From: Lewinellaceae bacterium
Lineage (GTDB): Bacteria > Bacteroidota > Bacteroidia > Chitinophagales > Saprospiraceae
Direction of reading: 5' to 3'
Assembly (NCBI GenBank): GCA_020636355.1
Contig: JACJYB010000009.1
Coordinates: 110,999-174,998, forward strand
DNA: 64,000 nt
The position numbers and the translations under genes were made by a program. The notes beneath the pieces are model-generated. The model saw only the letters and a list, made by a program, of their open reading frames with translations. It was not told the DNA's origin and searched no databases. Positions 9,988-17,957 of the stretch are shown here, one piece after another. How positions within the stretch are numbered: position 1 is the first letter of the stretch; each line of letters opens with the position of its first letter.

Positions 9988-10440
9988 TTAATGAGCTTCC
10001 TCGGCAGTAATAATGCGGCGGTGGTAATTGACCTGTCCGAGGTGATAGCTGAGGTGCGCCAGCAAATGGAGGAGAAAATAATGAATGTTCATCGGATAGC
10101 CGAAGACTTCCTGTGGATAGGTTTCCTCAAGCCTGGAAGGGTCCAAACCTGTCAGGGTGTCATGGACCGCCTTTTTGGTGGTATTGATTTCATCGAGCAA
10201 CTCGGATTTGGAGCGTCCGGTAGCGCTGAACTCATAGGCGCGGTTACGGGTGTAAGGTATTTCACCCAGCTGTCTGCCTATAAATTCGCGCAAATTCCCA
10301 CATAAGTGGATGGCCAAATTGCCACCCGGATTGATAATGCCGGGAATGATCTGCCAGAGCAGCTCGTCCGAGGGGTAGAGCGCTATTTCCTGAGCTAATT
10401 TTTCCAAATCACGCTGATATAGTGCACTGAGTTCTTTCAT
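9988..10440 (-). CDS. DinB/DUF1572-like four-helix protein
   Basis: 150 aa soluble protein of the DinB superfamily, which are four-helix bundles that usually bind a divalent metal through three histidines. Candidate ligands are the His in NLAIHLCGN (about residue 44) and the two in LLAHLSYHLGQ near the C-terminus. Many DinB-like proteins are thiol-dependent S-transferases or have no known role, so only the fold is assigned. It is a single gene on the minus strand with no obvious operon partner; the next gene upstream begins 102 bp away. A second DinB-like gene occurs at 49.6-50.1 kb but is not similar beyond the fold. Confidence 0.8.
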   Translation of the reverse strand: MKELSALYQRDLEKLAQEIALYPSDELLWQIIPGIINPGGNLAIHLCGNLREFIGRQLGEIPYTRNRAYEFSATGRSKSELLDEINTTKKAVHDTLTGLDPSRLEETYPQEVFGYPMNIHYFLLHLLAHLSYHLGQVNYHRRIITAEEAH

Positions 10441-10542
10441 GATAGCGTATTTAATTCACGATTTATATCGAGTGGATGACGGCTTAAAAATAGGGTAATC
10501 GATATCCAAAAGCAACTTACGGTAAAAAACCAACCGTTAAGT

Positions 10543-11436
10543 TTAGTGCGTCAGGAAATGCGGATCTTTTTCACCCGCAGCAACCGGGAAAGGCAAACGG
10601 TTTTCTAACGGGGGTAGCAGGCAAGTGGCAAAAGCGGTGAAAGCACAAGGCGGATTGTAAGCCCGGTTGAAATCCAGAACGACTTGGTTGTCATCCTTGG
10701 GTCTTTTGGTATATAAATAGCGACCGCCACCATACGTATCCATACCACTGGTCTCATCGTAAAAGAGCAGGAATAATTCGTCAGGGCCTCCGTCCAGTAC
10801 GATCAATTCGTAAACATTCCCCTGATAGTTAAAACTAAGGTAACCGGGGCTGGAATTCTCCACGATCATATCCAGGGCATTGGGTAGAGGTATCGTCCGT
10901 GCGGTGTCGTAGGGGTGAAAAGTGGCTTGCAATCGCCAGTGCGAATCAATCGGGAAATAGGGGATTTTCTTAAGCGTTTTACGCGCAGGGTGTTCGGTAT
11001 CCCGGATCCGTACGAGGTAGTGCCCTCCACGGTTGATTAAAAACCACTGATAGGAATCGTAGGCACAAACATATGACGTATCGGCAGGCTCAAGGCGGAT
11101 ATCCTGGACACCGGATCCGTTCACCATTACATCAATACCAGGGTTGATGTGCATATCTACCTGTTCACGATTCACGGTTATCGTACCCATCTCGGGAGGA
11201 GTACCTGCCGGAAACCGGACAGGACAAAGGGAGTCGGAACCAAAACATTGCGTTCCTTCTTCAAGGGGGTAGAGGCCCACCAGGGTGACCCATCCATCAG
11301 GTTTGGTTAGCGCGGTCAGGCGTTCACCTTGCCACTGGACGATCGTAGCTTCATAAGACATGGATTCGCTTGTGCAACCGGCGGTGAGCATTGCAATCCA
11401 AAGGAATACGGAAGCCATAATGGCAGCGCGAAGCAT
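10543..11436 (-). CDS. DUF1684 domain-containing lipoprotein
   Basis: 297 aa. The N-terminus has a lipoprotein signal with a lipobox ending at Cys21 (MLTAGC), so it should be anchored in the periplasm or outer membrane. The rest matches DUF1684: the opening WQGERLTALTKPDGWVTLVG, the middle KKIPYFPID block, and the closing LDFNRAYNPPCAFTAFATC with LPPLENRLPFPVAAGE. The family has no demonstrated biochemical function. It lies in a run of minus-strand genes for exported proteins but is well spaced from its neighbours. Confidence 0.88.
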   Translation of the reverse strand: MLRAAIMASVFLWIAMLTAGCTSESMSYEATIVQWQGERLTALTKPDGWVTLVGLYPLEEGTQCFGSDSLCPVRFPAGTPPEMGTITVNREQVDMHINPGIDVMVNGSGVQDIRLEPADTSYVCAYDSYQWFLINRGGHYLVRIRDTEHPARKTLKKIPYFPIDSHWRLQATFHPYDTARTIPLPNALDMIVENSSPGYLSFNYQGNVYELIVLDGGPDELFLLFYDETSGMDTYGGGRYLYTKRPKDDNQVVLDFNRAYNPPCAFTAFATCLLPPLENRLPFPVAAGEKDPHFLTH

Positions 11437-11564
11437 GAAGTGTCATTATTTGGAAAAGATAGGAATTTCGGCCTGTGCATCAAATGAATACTTAATCTTT
11501 GGCCGATAAAATTTTAGGATTAAAGGCTAATTCCCGAAAATGCGATTGCGGCAGGAATGAATTG

Positions 11565-12050
11565 TTATTGCAATTGAAAATTCATCGCACTGATGCGGAC
11601 GGCATCTTTTGCATCGCGCATGTATTCGACCACCCTGAATGTAACGGAGTCCTGCAGTTCCATTTTGATCTGTTCGGGCAATGGATCTTTATTTTCCTTG
11701 TTTTCAAAAACCATTTGGCGGGTATCAATGGTCTTGGCTTTCAGAAAAATACTATCACCCTCCGGGGTTAAGGAAATCCAATACAAATCATCCTTGCGCT
11801 CTTTGATCCAGATGTCCTGGTCCGGTAAAGCGTTACCGTGAAAGTCCTGACGTTTGGCGTGACATTCCCAATAGTTTCGCCGGGGGTGATCCCAATGCGC
11901 CTGGATAATGGCTTCGCCGCTCTCTGTATTCCAGTCGCCTGATAACCAATGCGTGAGTACCTGGGGTGTGGCTTGATCCTGCGTGGTATTTTGTTCCTGT
12001 GAACAGGCGATAAACAGGAGCAATCCGGTTACAATTAAGATCCGGTACAT
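11565..12050 (-). CDS. DUF6265-like lipoprotein
   Basis: 161 aa. A lipoprotein signal peptide ends at Cys16 (LLLFIAC). The mature part opens with LTHWLSGDWNT and continues with YWECHAKRQDF and LYWISLTPEGD, resembling small secreted DUF6265-type beta-rich proteins. No catalytic motif is visible and the function is unknown. It is 128 bp downstream of, and in the same direction as, no obvious partner; co-transcription with the DUF1684 gene 128 bp further on is possible. Confidence 0.6.
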   Translation of the reverse strand: MYRILIVTGLLLFIACSQEQNTTQDQATPQVLTHWLSGDWNTESGEAIIQAHWDHPRRNYWECHAKRQDFHGNALPDQDIWIKERKDDLYWISLTPEGDSIFLKAKTIDTRQMVFENKENKDPLPEQIKMELQDSVTFRVVEYMRDAKDAVRISAMNFQLQ

Positions 12051-12197
12051 ATTTATTTTTGCTGCAAGTTATTCGATTTCCAGGGAATTAATAGTCCCGG
12101 AGCGAAAAGGTAATGGGTGTAAAGCAGCACGCTATCGGGTGAAATAACGGAATTCGCATCCTTTCTGTCAGACCATAGTACCATGTGATACCATTCA

Positions 12198-13418
12198 TTA
12201 TCTGCCCCCGGAGGTCTTGAGCATTTTTACGACCTGGGTAGCTTGCTCGCCATAGATCCTCAAAAAATAAATTCCATTGGTGAGCAGACGCATATCCAAC
12301 CGGGAGCCATCCAGTTGCCGCCTCAACAGCAAGCGCCCCTCCTGAGATATAACATCCACAAAGGTCCCTTCCGGAATTCCAGAGACGGTGATTGATTCGC
12401 CGAATGGATTGGGATAGACCCGGATGCTTTGTTCCCATGCAGGACGGGCTGTGACCTGTTCGGTGGTGCACTGGCAAAGGTCAGGATCCAATTTCAAACC
12501 AGGTCGACAGCGTTGGGAACCCAGTACCGGAATCAGTTGCACCGTGTAGGTAAATTCGCGCAGCACTCCCCCGATCTTGACTTCGGAGACAGTTACGGTA
12601 ATGGGCTCATCATAGGGCCCGGTCTGCCAGTCCAAAGGTATTTCCGGTTCCCACACGATGGTATTATCCCCATAGCCATTGGTTACGGGTAATATTTTTA
12701 AAGGTATGTCCTGATGAAAAGCATCGGTCATCTTAATGGTGGCCTGTGAGAAGTTGGCATTCGGTTTACTGAAGCTCCAGCGATTATAAACCAGCGGTTT
12801 GGGAAAAAAACCCTGGGAGGGATAAGCGATGAATTCGACTTCCGGGTCCGGGTTTTTTGGCCCGATCACCCACAAGGCCTGGGTACTTTTGGTGGAACCC
12901 ATTCCAAATGATTTGGCACGGCTGTATAGAATCCAGCGGCGGTGGCCTACCGCTTCATTATTGGATCCATTGTCCTGGATGTAAGCCCGAATGGACTCCG
13001 AGCTTTGCGTTCCGAACGCGAGATTGGATTTTCGTGCTGCATCGTATCCGTCCTGCGTCCAGCATTTCCACGTTTTGGGCGGGTCATGGCTTAAGTCATG
13101 ATTGGCCAGCATCATAACAGCAGCCTGCTGTGCTTTGTCACTCATCACCTCATCCCAGCGAATGCTATCAGGAAGACCAACCAGCCTCCGGTAATAATTG
13201 ATGCGCTGCAGGGTTCTTTCGTAGGCCATGGAAGATATGGTCCCAGGTTGGCATATTGTATCCATTACGGATCCGGTCCAGTTCAATTCCGTCAGGTTTA
13301 CTTGCGACCCGATGAAATTATCCTGGTAATCGATTAGGGTCGCATCGCGCAGACATTGTGCAATGATCGTATTCCAACCACTTAAAAGGGTGAGCAAGAG
13401 TAGGTAACGTGTTATCAT
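12198..13418 (-). CDS. CAP (SCP/PR1) domain secreted protein with T9SS sorting domain
   Basis: 406 aa from the ATG at 13418, chosen because a signal peptide (MITRYLLLLTLLSGWNTIIAQ) begins there; an in-frame start at 13451 would only add 11 polar residues. The CAP domain covers roughly residues 65-190: LQRINYYRRLVGL, an internal NHDLSHDPP, SNLAFG, and the GHRRWIL motif near 160. A C-terminal T9SS sorting domain (VYPNPFGESITVSG to VVKMLKT) ends the protein. Bacterial CAP proteins are exported and of mostly unknown function. It is divergent from the sigma factor operon. Confidence 0.85.
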   Translation of the reverse strand: MITRYLLLLTLLSGWNTIIAQCLRDATLIDYQDNFIGSQVNLTELNWTGSVMDTICQPGTISSMAYERTLQRINYYRRLVGLPDSIRWDEVMSDKAQQAAVMMLANHDLSHDPPKTWKCWTQDGYDAARKSNLAFGTQSSESIRAYIQDNGSNNEAVGHRRWILYSRAKSFGMGSTKSTQALWVIGPKNPDPEVEFIAYPSQGFFPKPLVYNRWSFSKPNANFSQATIKMTDAFHQDIPLKILPVTNGYGDNTIVWEPEIPLDWQTGPYDEPITVTVSEVKIGGVLREFTYTVQLIPVLGSQRCRPGLKLDPDLCQCTTEQVTARPAWEQSIRVYPNPFGESITVSGIPEGTFVDVISQEGRLLLRRQLDGSRLDMRLLTNGIYFLRIYGEQATQVVKMLKTSGGR

Positions 13419-13624
13419 CCTGGTCGTATTCGTCTGAGGTTCTTCCAACAAGGATTATGCCACTGATCCTGGCACACCGATCCGGGAACTCCATTTTAAC
13501 AGCCCGGGGTTAGTGATCGTTGTATCGTCCTGAAAACCGGACCATTGCATGTTTTTTTAACATTCTAAAACTTTTACCACAACCGATGCGTCTTATTGCT
13601 GACTGATGAATTGAAAACCACGAG

Positions 13625-14206
13625 GTGAGAATCAGACAAGATTTACAAACTGAAAATTGGGTTTTACGGTATCAAGCAGGAGATGAAAAAGCTCTGGGTT
13701 TACTGATGGATCATTGGCAACAGCGGATTTACAATCTGGCGTACAAAATGATTGGTGATGAAGCTGTCGCAAAAGATATTCTTCAGAAGACCTTTATCAA
13801 AGTATACCAACACCTGCACAAGCTGGAGGAGGCTGACAAGTTTCGCCCCTGGGTGTATAAGATTGCTGTAAACTTTTGTAACAGTGAGTTACGTAAGACA
13901 AAACGGACAGAGTCGCTGACGGAAGTTCATGCCGGCATGGTGAGTTCATCCATAACCAGCGAACATCGCGTCGAACAAAATGAATTGAAGGATTTGATCT
14001 GGCAGACGTTGGGGCAAATCCCAGAAGAACAGAAGGCTGTAATCATCATGAAGGAATATGAGGGATTTAAATTTCAGGAGATAGCCGACATTCTGGATAT
14101 CTCAATCAATACGGCAAAATCCCGCCTTTATTATGGTTTACGCTCTATGAAGAAATTATTAAGTGAGAATCCACATACCAAAGCATATTATTATGAATAT
14201 CAATAA
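13625..14206 (+). CDS. ECF-family RNA polymerase sigma factor
   Basis: 193 aa with a GTG start. Sigma-70 region 2 covers about residues 18-85 (LGLLMDHWQQRIYNLAYKMI; DILQKTFIKVYQ; FRPWVYKIAVNF), a linker follows, and region 4 is at about 128-180 (IPEEQKAVIIMKEYEGFKFQEIADIL, ISINTAKSRLYYG). It directs RNA polymerase to a dedicated promoter set. Its last 14 bases overlap the start of the gene for a membrane protein that fits an anti-sigma factor, implying translational coupling and membrane-signal control. ECF operons usually autoregulate, so the 206 bp upstream is the likely target promoter. Confidence 0.93.
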   Translation: MRIRQDLQTENWVLRYQAGDEKALGLLMDHWQQRIYNLAYKMIGDEAVAKDILQKTFIKVYQHLHKLEEADKFRPWVYKIAVNFCNSELRKTKRTESLTEVHAGMVSSSITSEHRVEQNELKDLIWQTLGQIPEEQKAVIIMKEYEGFKFQEIADILDISINTAKSRLYYGLRSMKKLLSENPHTKAYYYEYQ

Positions 14207-14993
14207 CCGCCAGGAGAAATTAATCGACTACCTGTATGATGAAATGAACAAGGAAGATCGGGCGGCCTTTGAAATGGAATTGCAGGCAGATGCTTCCCTG
14301 CAAAAGGAGCTGCAACAAATGAAGCAAGTTCGCAGCCATTTGCAATCCATACCGGATGTTGATTTGCGGGAGCCATTGGTCATACCGGCCACTACGCCGC
14401 CTGCTGCCACGCACCGGCTTCGCTGGCTTAAGCCGTTTTACGGTGTTGCTGCGTCCATTGCGGCATTGTTGCTGCTCGGTGCCTGGACGGGATTGCATGT
14501 AGAAGCAGGCAAAGGGGAACTGGTACTGGCTTTTGGTAAGTCAGTACATACCCAGGCTATTCCAAATGAAGCATCCATTACGCCGGAAATCCAGAAATAC
14601 CTGGATCAGTATTTACAGGCCAATACGGTCCAGGTTAAATCGCTGGTTAACTCCGCCGAATCAAAGATGCAGGACTGGCTCAGCCAGCAACAAAATTCTT
14701 TTGAACAGGTGGTATCCGATAAATACCTGGTTCAGTCCAGGCCAATGACTTCCGGCACCTTTGTCACGATGGAAGGCTTGCATTCACTGATGCAGAAACA
14801 GAATAAAGAAATTGAAGCCAAACTCGACTTTTTTGCCGAGAACTTCTTCCAATATCTCCAAGCTACCCAACAACAAAATCAACAGCTGTTACGCGCCGGA
14901 TTGCGGGAACTGGCCCAAACCATGCAGGAGCAAAACCTGCTGGATCCCCGCTATTCTAATCAAACTCAACAGGTTAATCAAAATTACGAATGA
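14193..14993 (+). CDS. putative anti-sigma factor, single-pass membrane protein
   Basis: 266 aa from the ATG at 14193, inside the sigma gene's last codons. The N-terminal ~75 residues form a small cytosolic helical domain (LIDYLYDEM; EMELQADASLQKELQQ) typical of Bacteroidota anti-sigma factors, then one transmembrane segment at about 83-103, then a Gln-rich periplasmic region with predicted coiled coil (QATQQQNQQLLRAGLRELAQTMQEQ). No His-x3-Cys-x2-Cys zinc motif is present. Function is inferred from gene order and architecture. The stop overlaps the next ATG by four bases (ATGA). Confidence 0.75.
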   Translation: MNINNRQEKLIDYLYDEMNKEDRAAFEMELQADASLQKELQQMKQVRSHLQSIPDVDLREPLVIPATTPPAATHRLRWLKPFYGVAASIAALLLLGAWTGLHVEAGKGELVLAFGKSVHTQAIPNEASITPEIQKYLDQYLQANTVQVKSLVNSAESKMQDWLSQQQNSFEQVVSDKYLVQSRPMTSGTFVTMEGLHSLMQKQNKEIEAKLDFFAENFFQYLQATQQQNQQLLRAGLRELAQTMQEQNLLDPRYSNQTQQVNQNYE

Positions 14994-16186
14994 TGAAAAA
15001 AGTAAGCATAACACTGCTCTTTATGCTGACCGGGTTCCTGGCGACCTACGGTCAATCGGACGAAAGCCGCATGGATCGCGACATCAATGTCTGTGAAGAT
15101 ATCTTGCGGAGTCTCATGCGCCAGGAATTTCAGCAAGGTTACCGATTCGGCGGTTACACCGGAACAGAAGCCGAATATATTGAAAATGAAGGAGTCATCT
15201 TCCGGGTCAGACCGGATAATATGCTGTGGGATGGCCGGGGTATCTACGGCGTCAGCAGCAACCTCAAAGATGCTACCATCACGATTCAGCGGGCTATCGG
15301 CGATGCGGTCGATGACGAACAGATCCGCGAGAAGGCAGAAGCCAGAAGGGATAAAATGAATGAAGAGCAGCAGGAGAAAATGGAAGGCATACTGGATCGA
15401 TACCAGCAGGTTGCTACCAATTTTCTGGCTGATTATGCGCATCTGCTATCCCAGCTTAAGGACAACGAAGAGGTGATCGTTCAAATCAAATTAAATCGCA
15501 TGGGAGGATTTCTCGTGTCCACCACGGGCTGTGAGGATTGTCCGGCAGCAGTGGCATATGCCCCTCAGGATGGCTCGGATGAAAGCATGGATCAGATCAA
15601 TGTATCCGTACCGATGGCCGAGATCAATAAGTACCATCAGGAGAAAATTTCCCTGGACGCATTTGAAGAGGAGATTCATGTAGAGCGGGTCACCCGTAAT
15701 ACGGCTCGTGATGCCAATATGGAGATTTTTGCTTCTGCCCTGGATAAGTTATTTGATCAACGGATGTCCAAAACGTACTTCATTTCCAGTCCTTCCGTGA
15801 GCTACGAGCGATTGAGCAATCTGGGTGCTATTTTTAACGTAAAGGTGTATTCCTCAAACATCAATGGAAAGGATTCGTATTCCATGCCTACCCAGGGTAC
15901 CGATGATATGACCAAGGAAGAGCGCAATGCCAAGGTTAAAAGTTTGTATCCTGAGTTCATTGATGCGATGAAGGACGCCCTGGTTGACTATGGGAGGATC
16001 ATCAATTCACTCGAAGAAGATGATGCGGTGGTTATCCGGATACGCATGACAGAATGTGAAGGATGTGGTTTGCCCGAAAAAGTCGAATTGTCCGTAAAAA
16101 TGAGTGACCTGAAAGGTTACGATATGCAGAAACTAACCCGGGAAGCGGTAAAAGGTAAAATCAAGGTCAAAGAATCGGATCAATAA
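14990..16186 (+). CDS. exported protein of unknown function with internal duplication, third gene of the ECF sigma operon
   Basis: 398 aa; the signal peptide is residues 1-22 (ending GFLATYGQ). Not recognised as a named family. The mature protein consists of two repeats of about 150 residues. Each has a motif near its start (EYIENEGVIFRV / ERLSNLGAIFNV), a helical part (FLADYAHLLSQLKDNEEVIVQIKL / KDALVDYGRIINSL...AVVIRIRM) and a CxxC dyad (CEDC / CEGC). A highly charged coiled-coil stretch lies between them. The ATGA overlap with the anti-sigma gene means it is co-translated, so it is probably an effector or sensor in the same envelope pathway. A rho-independent terminator follows 43 bp after the stop. 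Confidence 0.8.
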   Translation: MMKKVSITLLFMLTGFLATYGQSDESRMDRDINVCEDILRSLMRQEFQQGYRFGGYTGTEAEYIENEGVIFRVRPDNMLWDGRGIYGVSSNLKDATITIQRAIGDAVDDEQIREKAEARRDKMNEEQQEKMEGILDRYQQVATNFLADYAHLLSQLKDNEEVIVQIKLNRMGGFLVSTTGCEDCPAAVAYAPQDGSDESMDQINVSVPMAEINKYHQEKISLDAFEEEIHVERVTRNTARDANMEIFASALDKLFDQRMSKTYFISSPSVSYERLSNLGAIFNVKVYSSNINGKDSYSMPTQGTDDMTKEERNAKVKSLYPEFIDAMKDALVDYGRIINSLEEDDAVVIRIRMTECEGCGLPEKVELSVKMSDLKGYDMQKLTREAVKGKIKVKESDQ

Positions 16187-16228
16187 TTTGCGGGAATCCA
16201 GATTCGACCGTTTAAAAGCTAAAAGCAG

Positions 16229-16260
16229 AATGCCCTGGATACCATCCAGGGCATTTTTTT
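16229..16260 (+). terminator. rho-independent terminator of the sigma/anti-sigma operon
   Basis: Perfect 12-bp stem AATGCCCTGGAT / ATCCAGGGCATT with a 3-nt loop, running straight into eight T residues. It lies 43 bp past the stop of the 398 aa gene. Confidence 0.93.
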
Positions 16261-16364
16261 GCCTGGTCCAGTCCTTTGACCAATCATTGTCAGCGCATTA
16301 TCGATAGGATGGCTGATGGTGAAACAGTCATTCCGGAATGGATGCCTGGCTTGTTGTTCTATCT

Positions 16365-16745
16365 TTATTTGAAGGTTTCCCAAAGTACCGGATAATCAAA
16401 ATACAGACCATCTGAGGCCCGCAGTGCTGCAACCACGATGAAATAAAGCATTCCAAAATAATAGCCAATACCCGTAAGGATCAACAGCGGGATAACAATT
16501 TTAATACCGGAGGCAATGGCTATCACCTGTAACAGTACCGCCAGAACCAATCCTACCGTCCAGCTGATGTGAAAATTCAAAACTTCACGGCCTTGTTGGT
16601 CCAGATAAGCTGAGCGGTCCCGCTTACTACTCCAGATAATCAGTGGCCCCAATATGTTTCCAAATGGAATGATATGCATGGCAAGGGCGGACAGATGTAA
16701 TGCAATTCCCCAGTCGCGTTCCTCTCTGGTCAATTCGGTGATCAT
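16365..16745 (-). CDS. DUF4870 domain-containing membrane protein
   Basis: 126 aa with three hydrophobic segments. It carries the DUF4870 (Tic20-like) pattern: LSALAMHIIPFGNILGPLI near the start, REVLNFHISW in the middle and a C-terminal pair of membrane helices. Family members are small inner-membrane proteins of unknown function. Single gene, convergent with the sigma operon terminator region. Confidence 0.88.
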   Translation of the reverse strand: MITELTREERDWGIALHLSALAMHIIPFGNILGPLIIWSSKRDRSAYLDQQGREVLNFHISWTVGLVLAVLLQVIAIASGIKIVIPLLILTGIGYYFGMLYFIVVAALRASDGLYFDYPVLWETFK

Positions 16746-16880
16746 GTTTTTTTATTGAAAATTATCCGGAAGGAGCATGCGGTGCCAATTCCATTCGATG
16801 GAACCAAGGAGGATATCGACGGGATGTGTAATTGTACGGTAAAAATGTCGGGCTAAATCCGGTTTAAGGCCTACCGCCGA

Positions 16881-17750
16881 TTATTTGTTCAGGGCATCCA
16901 GATTTCTGCGTATTCCGGCATAGCCGGGTCTTTTGAGCGGCGATTTGTCGAATTCCTTGACGAATATCTCCTCGGTCATTTCCAGCCATTCATTTTTATT
17001 CCAGTCGAACCAATGCCCATGCGGTGTAAATGCCGGTTCATGATGTGGCGTGGCAAACCGGTTCCAAGGACATACTTGCTGGCAGATGTCGCAGCCAAAA
17101 ACCCAGTTTTCCATTTTACCGTGATATGGTTCCGGGAGCTGTTCTTCTTTCAATTCAATGGTGAGGTAGGAGATGCATTTACTGCCATCCATGAGGTAGC
17201 CTTCCTCAGCAATGGCACCGGTGGGGCAGGCATCGATGCACTTCCGGCAGGTGCCGCAATGATCCCGGACCGGTTCGTCAGGTTCCAGTTCCAGATCAAT
17301 AATCAATTCGGCCAGGAAAAAATAAGATCCGATGCGTGGATGGATGAGCAGGGTGTTTTTTCCGATCCACCCTAATCCGGCGCGCTGCGCCCAGTCGCGT
17401 TCCAGGACAGGAGCAGAATCTACAAAGCAACGACCGGTGACAGGACCATATTGATGGCGGATGGAGTCGAGCAGCTCTTTTAGTTTCTTTTTCAGCAGGC
17501 CATGATAATCTTCCCCATAAGCATATTTAGCCACCTGAGGTGCTTCGCGGTTTTGTTGGACTTCACCCGGGTAATAGTTGTAGGCCAGACATACGACCGA
17601 TTTGGCGCCGGGTACCAATACGGTGGGATCGACGCGCTTTTCAAAGTGATTTGCCATCCACTGCATCGTGCCTTGGTAACCCAGGTTCAGCCATTGTTGC
17701 AAACGCTCCGCTTCCCGGTCCAGCCTTTCTGCGCGGGCAATACCAACCAA
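16881..17750 (-). CDS. queG: epoxyqueuosine reductase
   Basis: Catalyses the last step of queuosine tRNA modification, reducing epoxyqueuosine with a cobalamin and two 4Fe-4S clusters. Visible motifs are FVDSAPVLERDWAQRAGLG with the catalytic Asp, GKNTLLI, the ferredoxin motif CGTCRKCIDACP and the second cluster motif CDICQQVCPWN. The annotated start is a TTG at 17750, which cuts into the conserved N-terminus: the frame stays open upstream and encodes NIVKSLAQEAGFLL directly before VGIARAE, as expected for QueG. No ATG, GTG or TTG was found in that extension, so an unusual start such as the ATC at 17786, or a sequence error, is likely. Confidence 0.93.
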   Translation of the reverse strand: MVGIARAERLDREAERLQQWLNLGYQGTMQWMANHFEKRVDPTVLVPGAKSVVCLAYNYYPGEVQQNREAPQVAKYAYGEDYHGLLKKKLKELLDSIRHQYGPVTGRCFVDSAPVLERDWAQRAGLGWIGKNTLLIHPRIGSYFFLAELIIDLELEPDEPVRDHCGTCRKCIDACPTGAIAEEGYLMDGSKCISYLTIELKEEQLPEPYHGKMENWVFGCDICQQVCPWNRFATPHHEPAFTPHGHWFDWNKNEWLEMTEEIFVKEFDKSPLKRPGYAGIRRNLDALNK

Positions 17751-17957
17751 TAGGAATCCGGCTTCCTGGGCGAGTGATTTGACGATGTTGGAATTGTTAG
17801 TTATAAATTTTGAATTATGAGTTATGCTTTTTCGTGGTAATGATTGCAGAACGTATCATTTTCAGTATTCCTTTTGCCATTGATTCCACAGGTTGATAAT
17901 GTTAACTACAAATTCAAAACTTTAAAAAATTATTGCACCCTTTCTCTCACTCATAAC

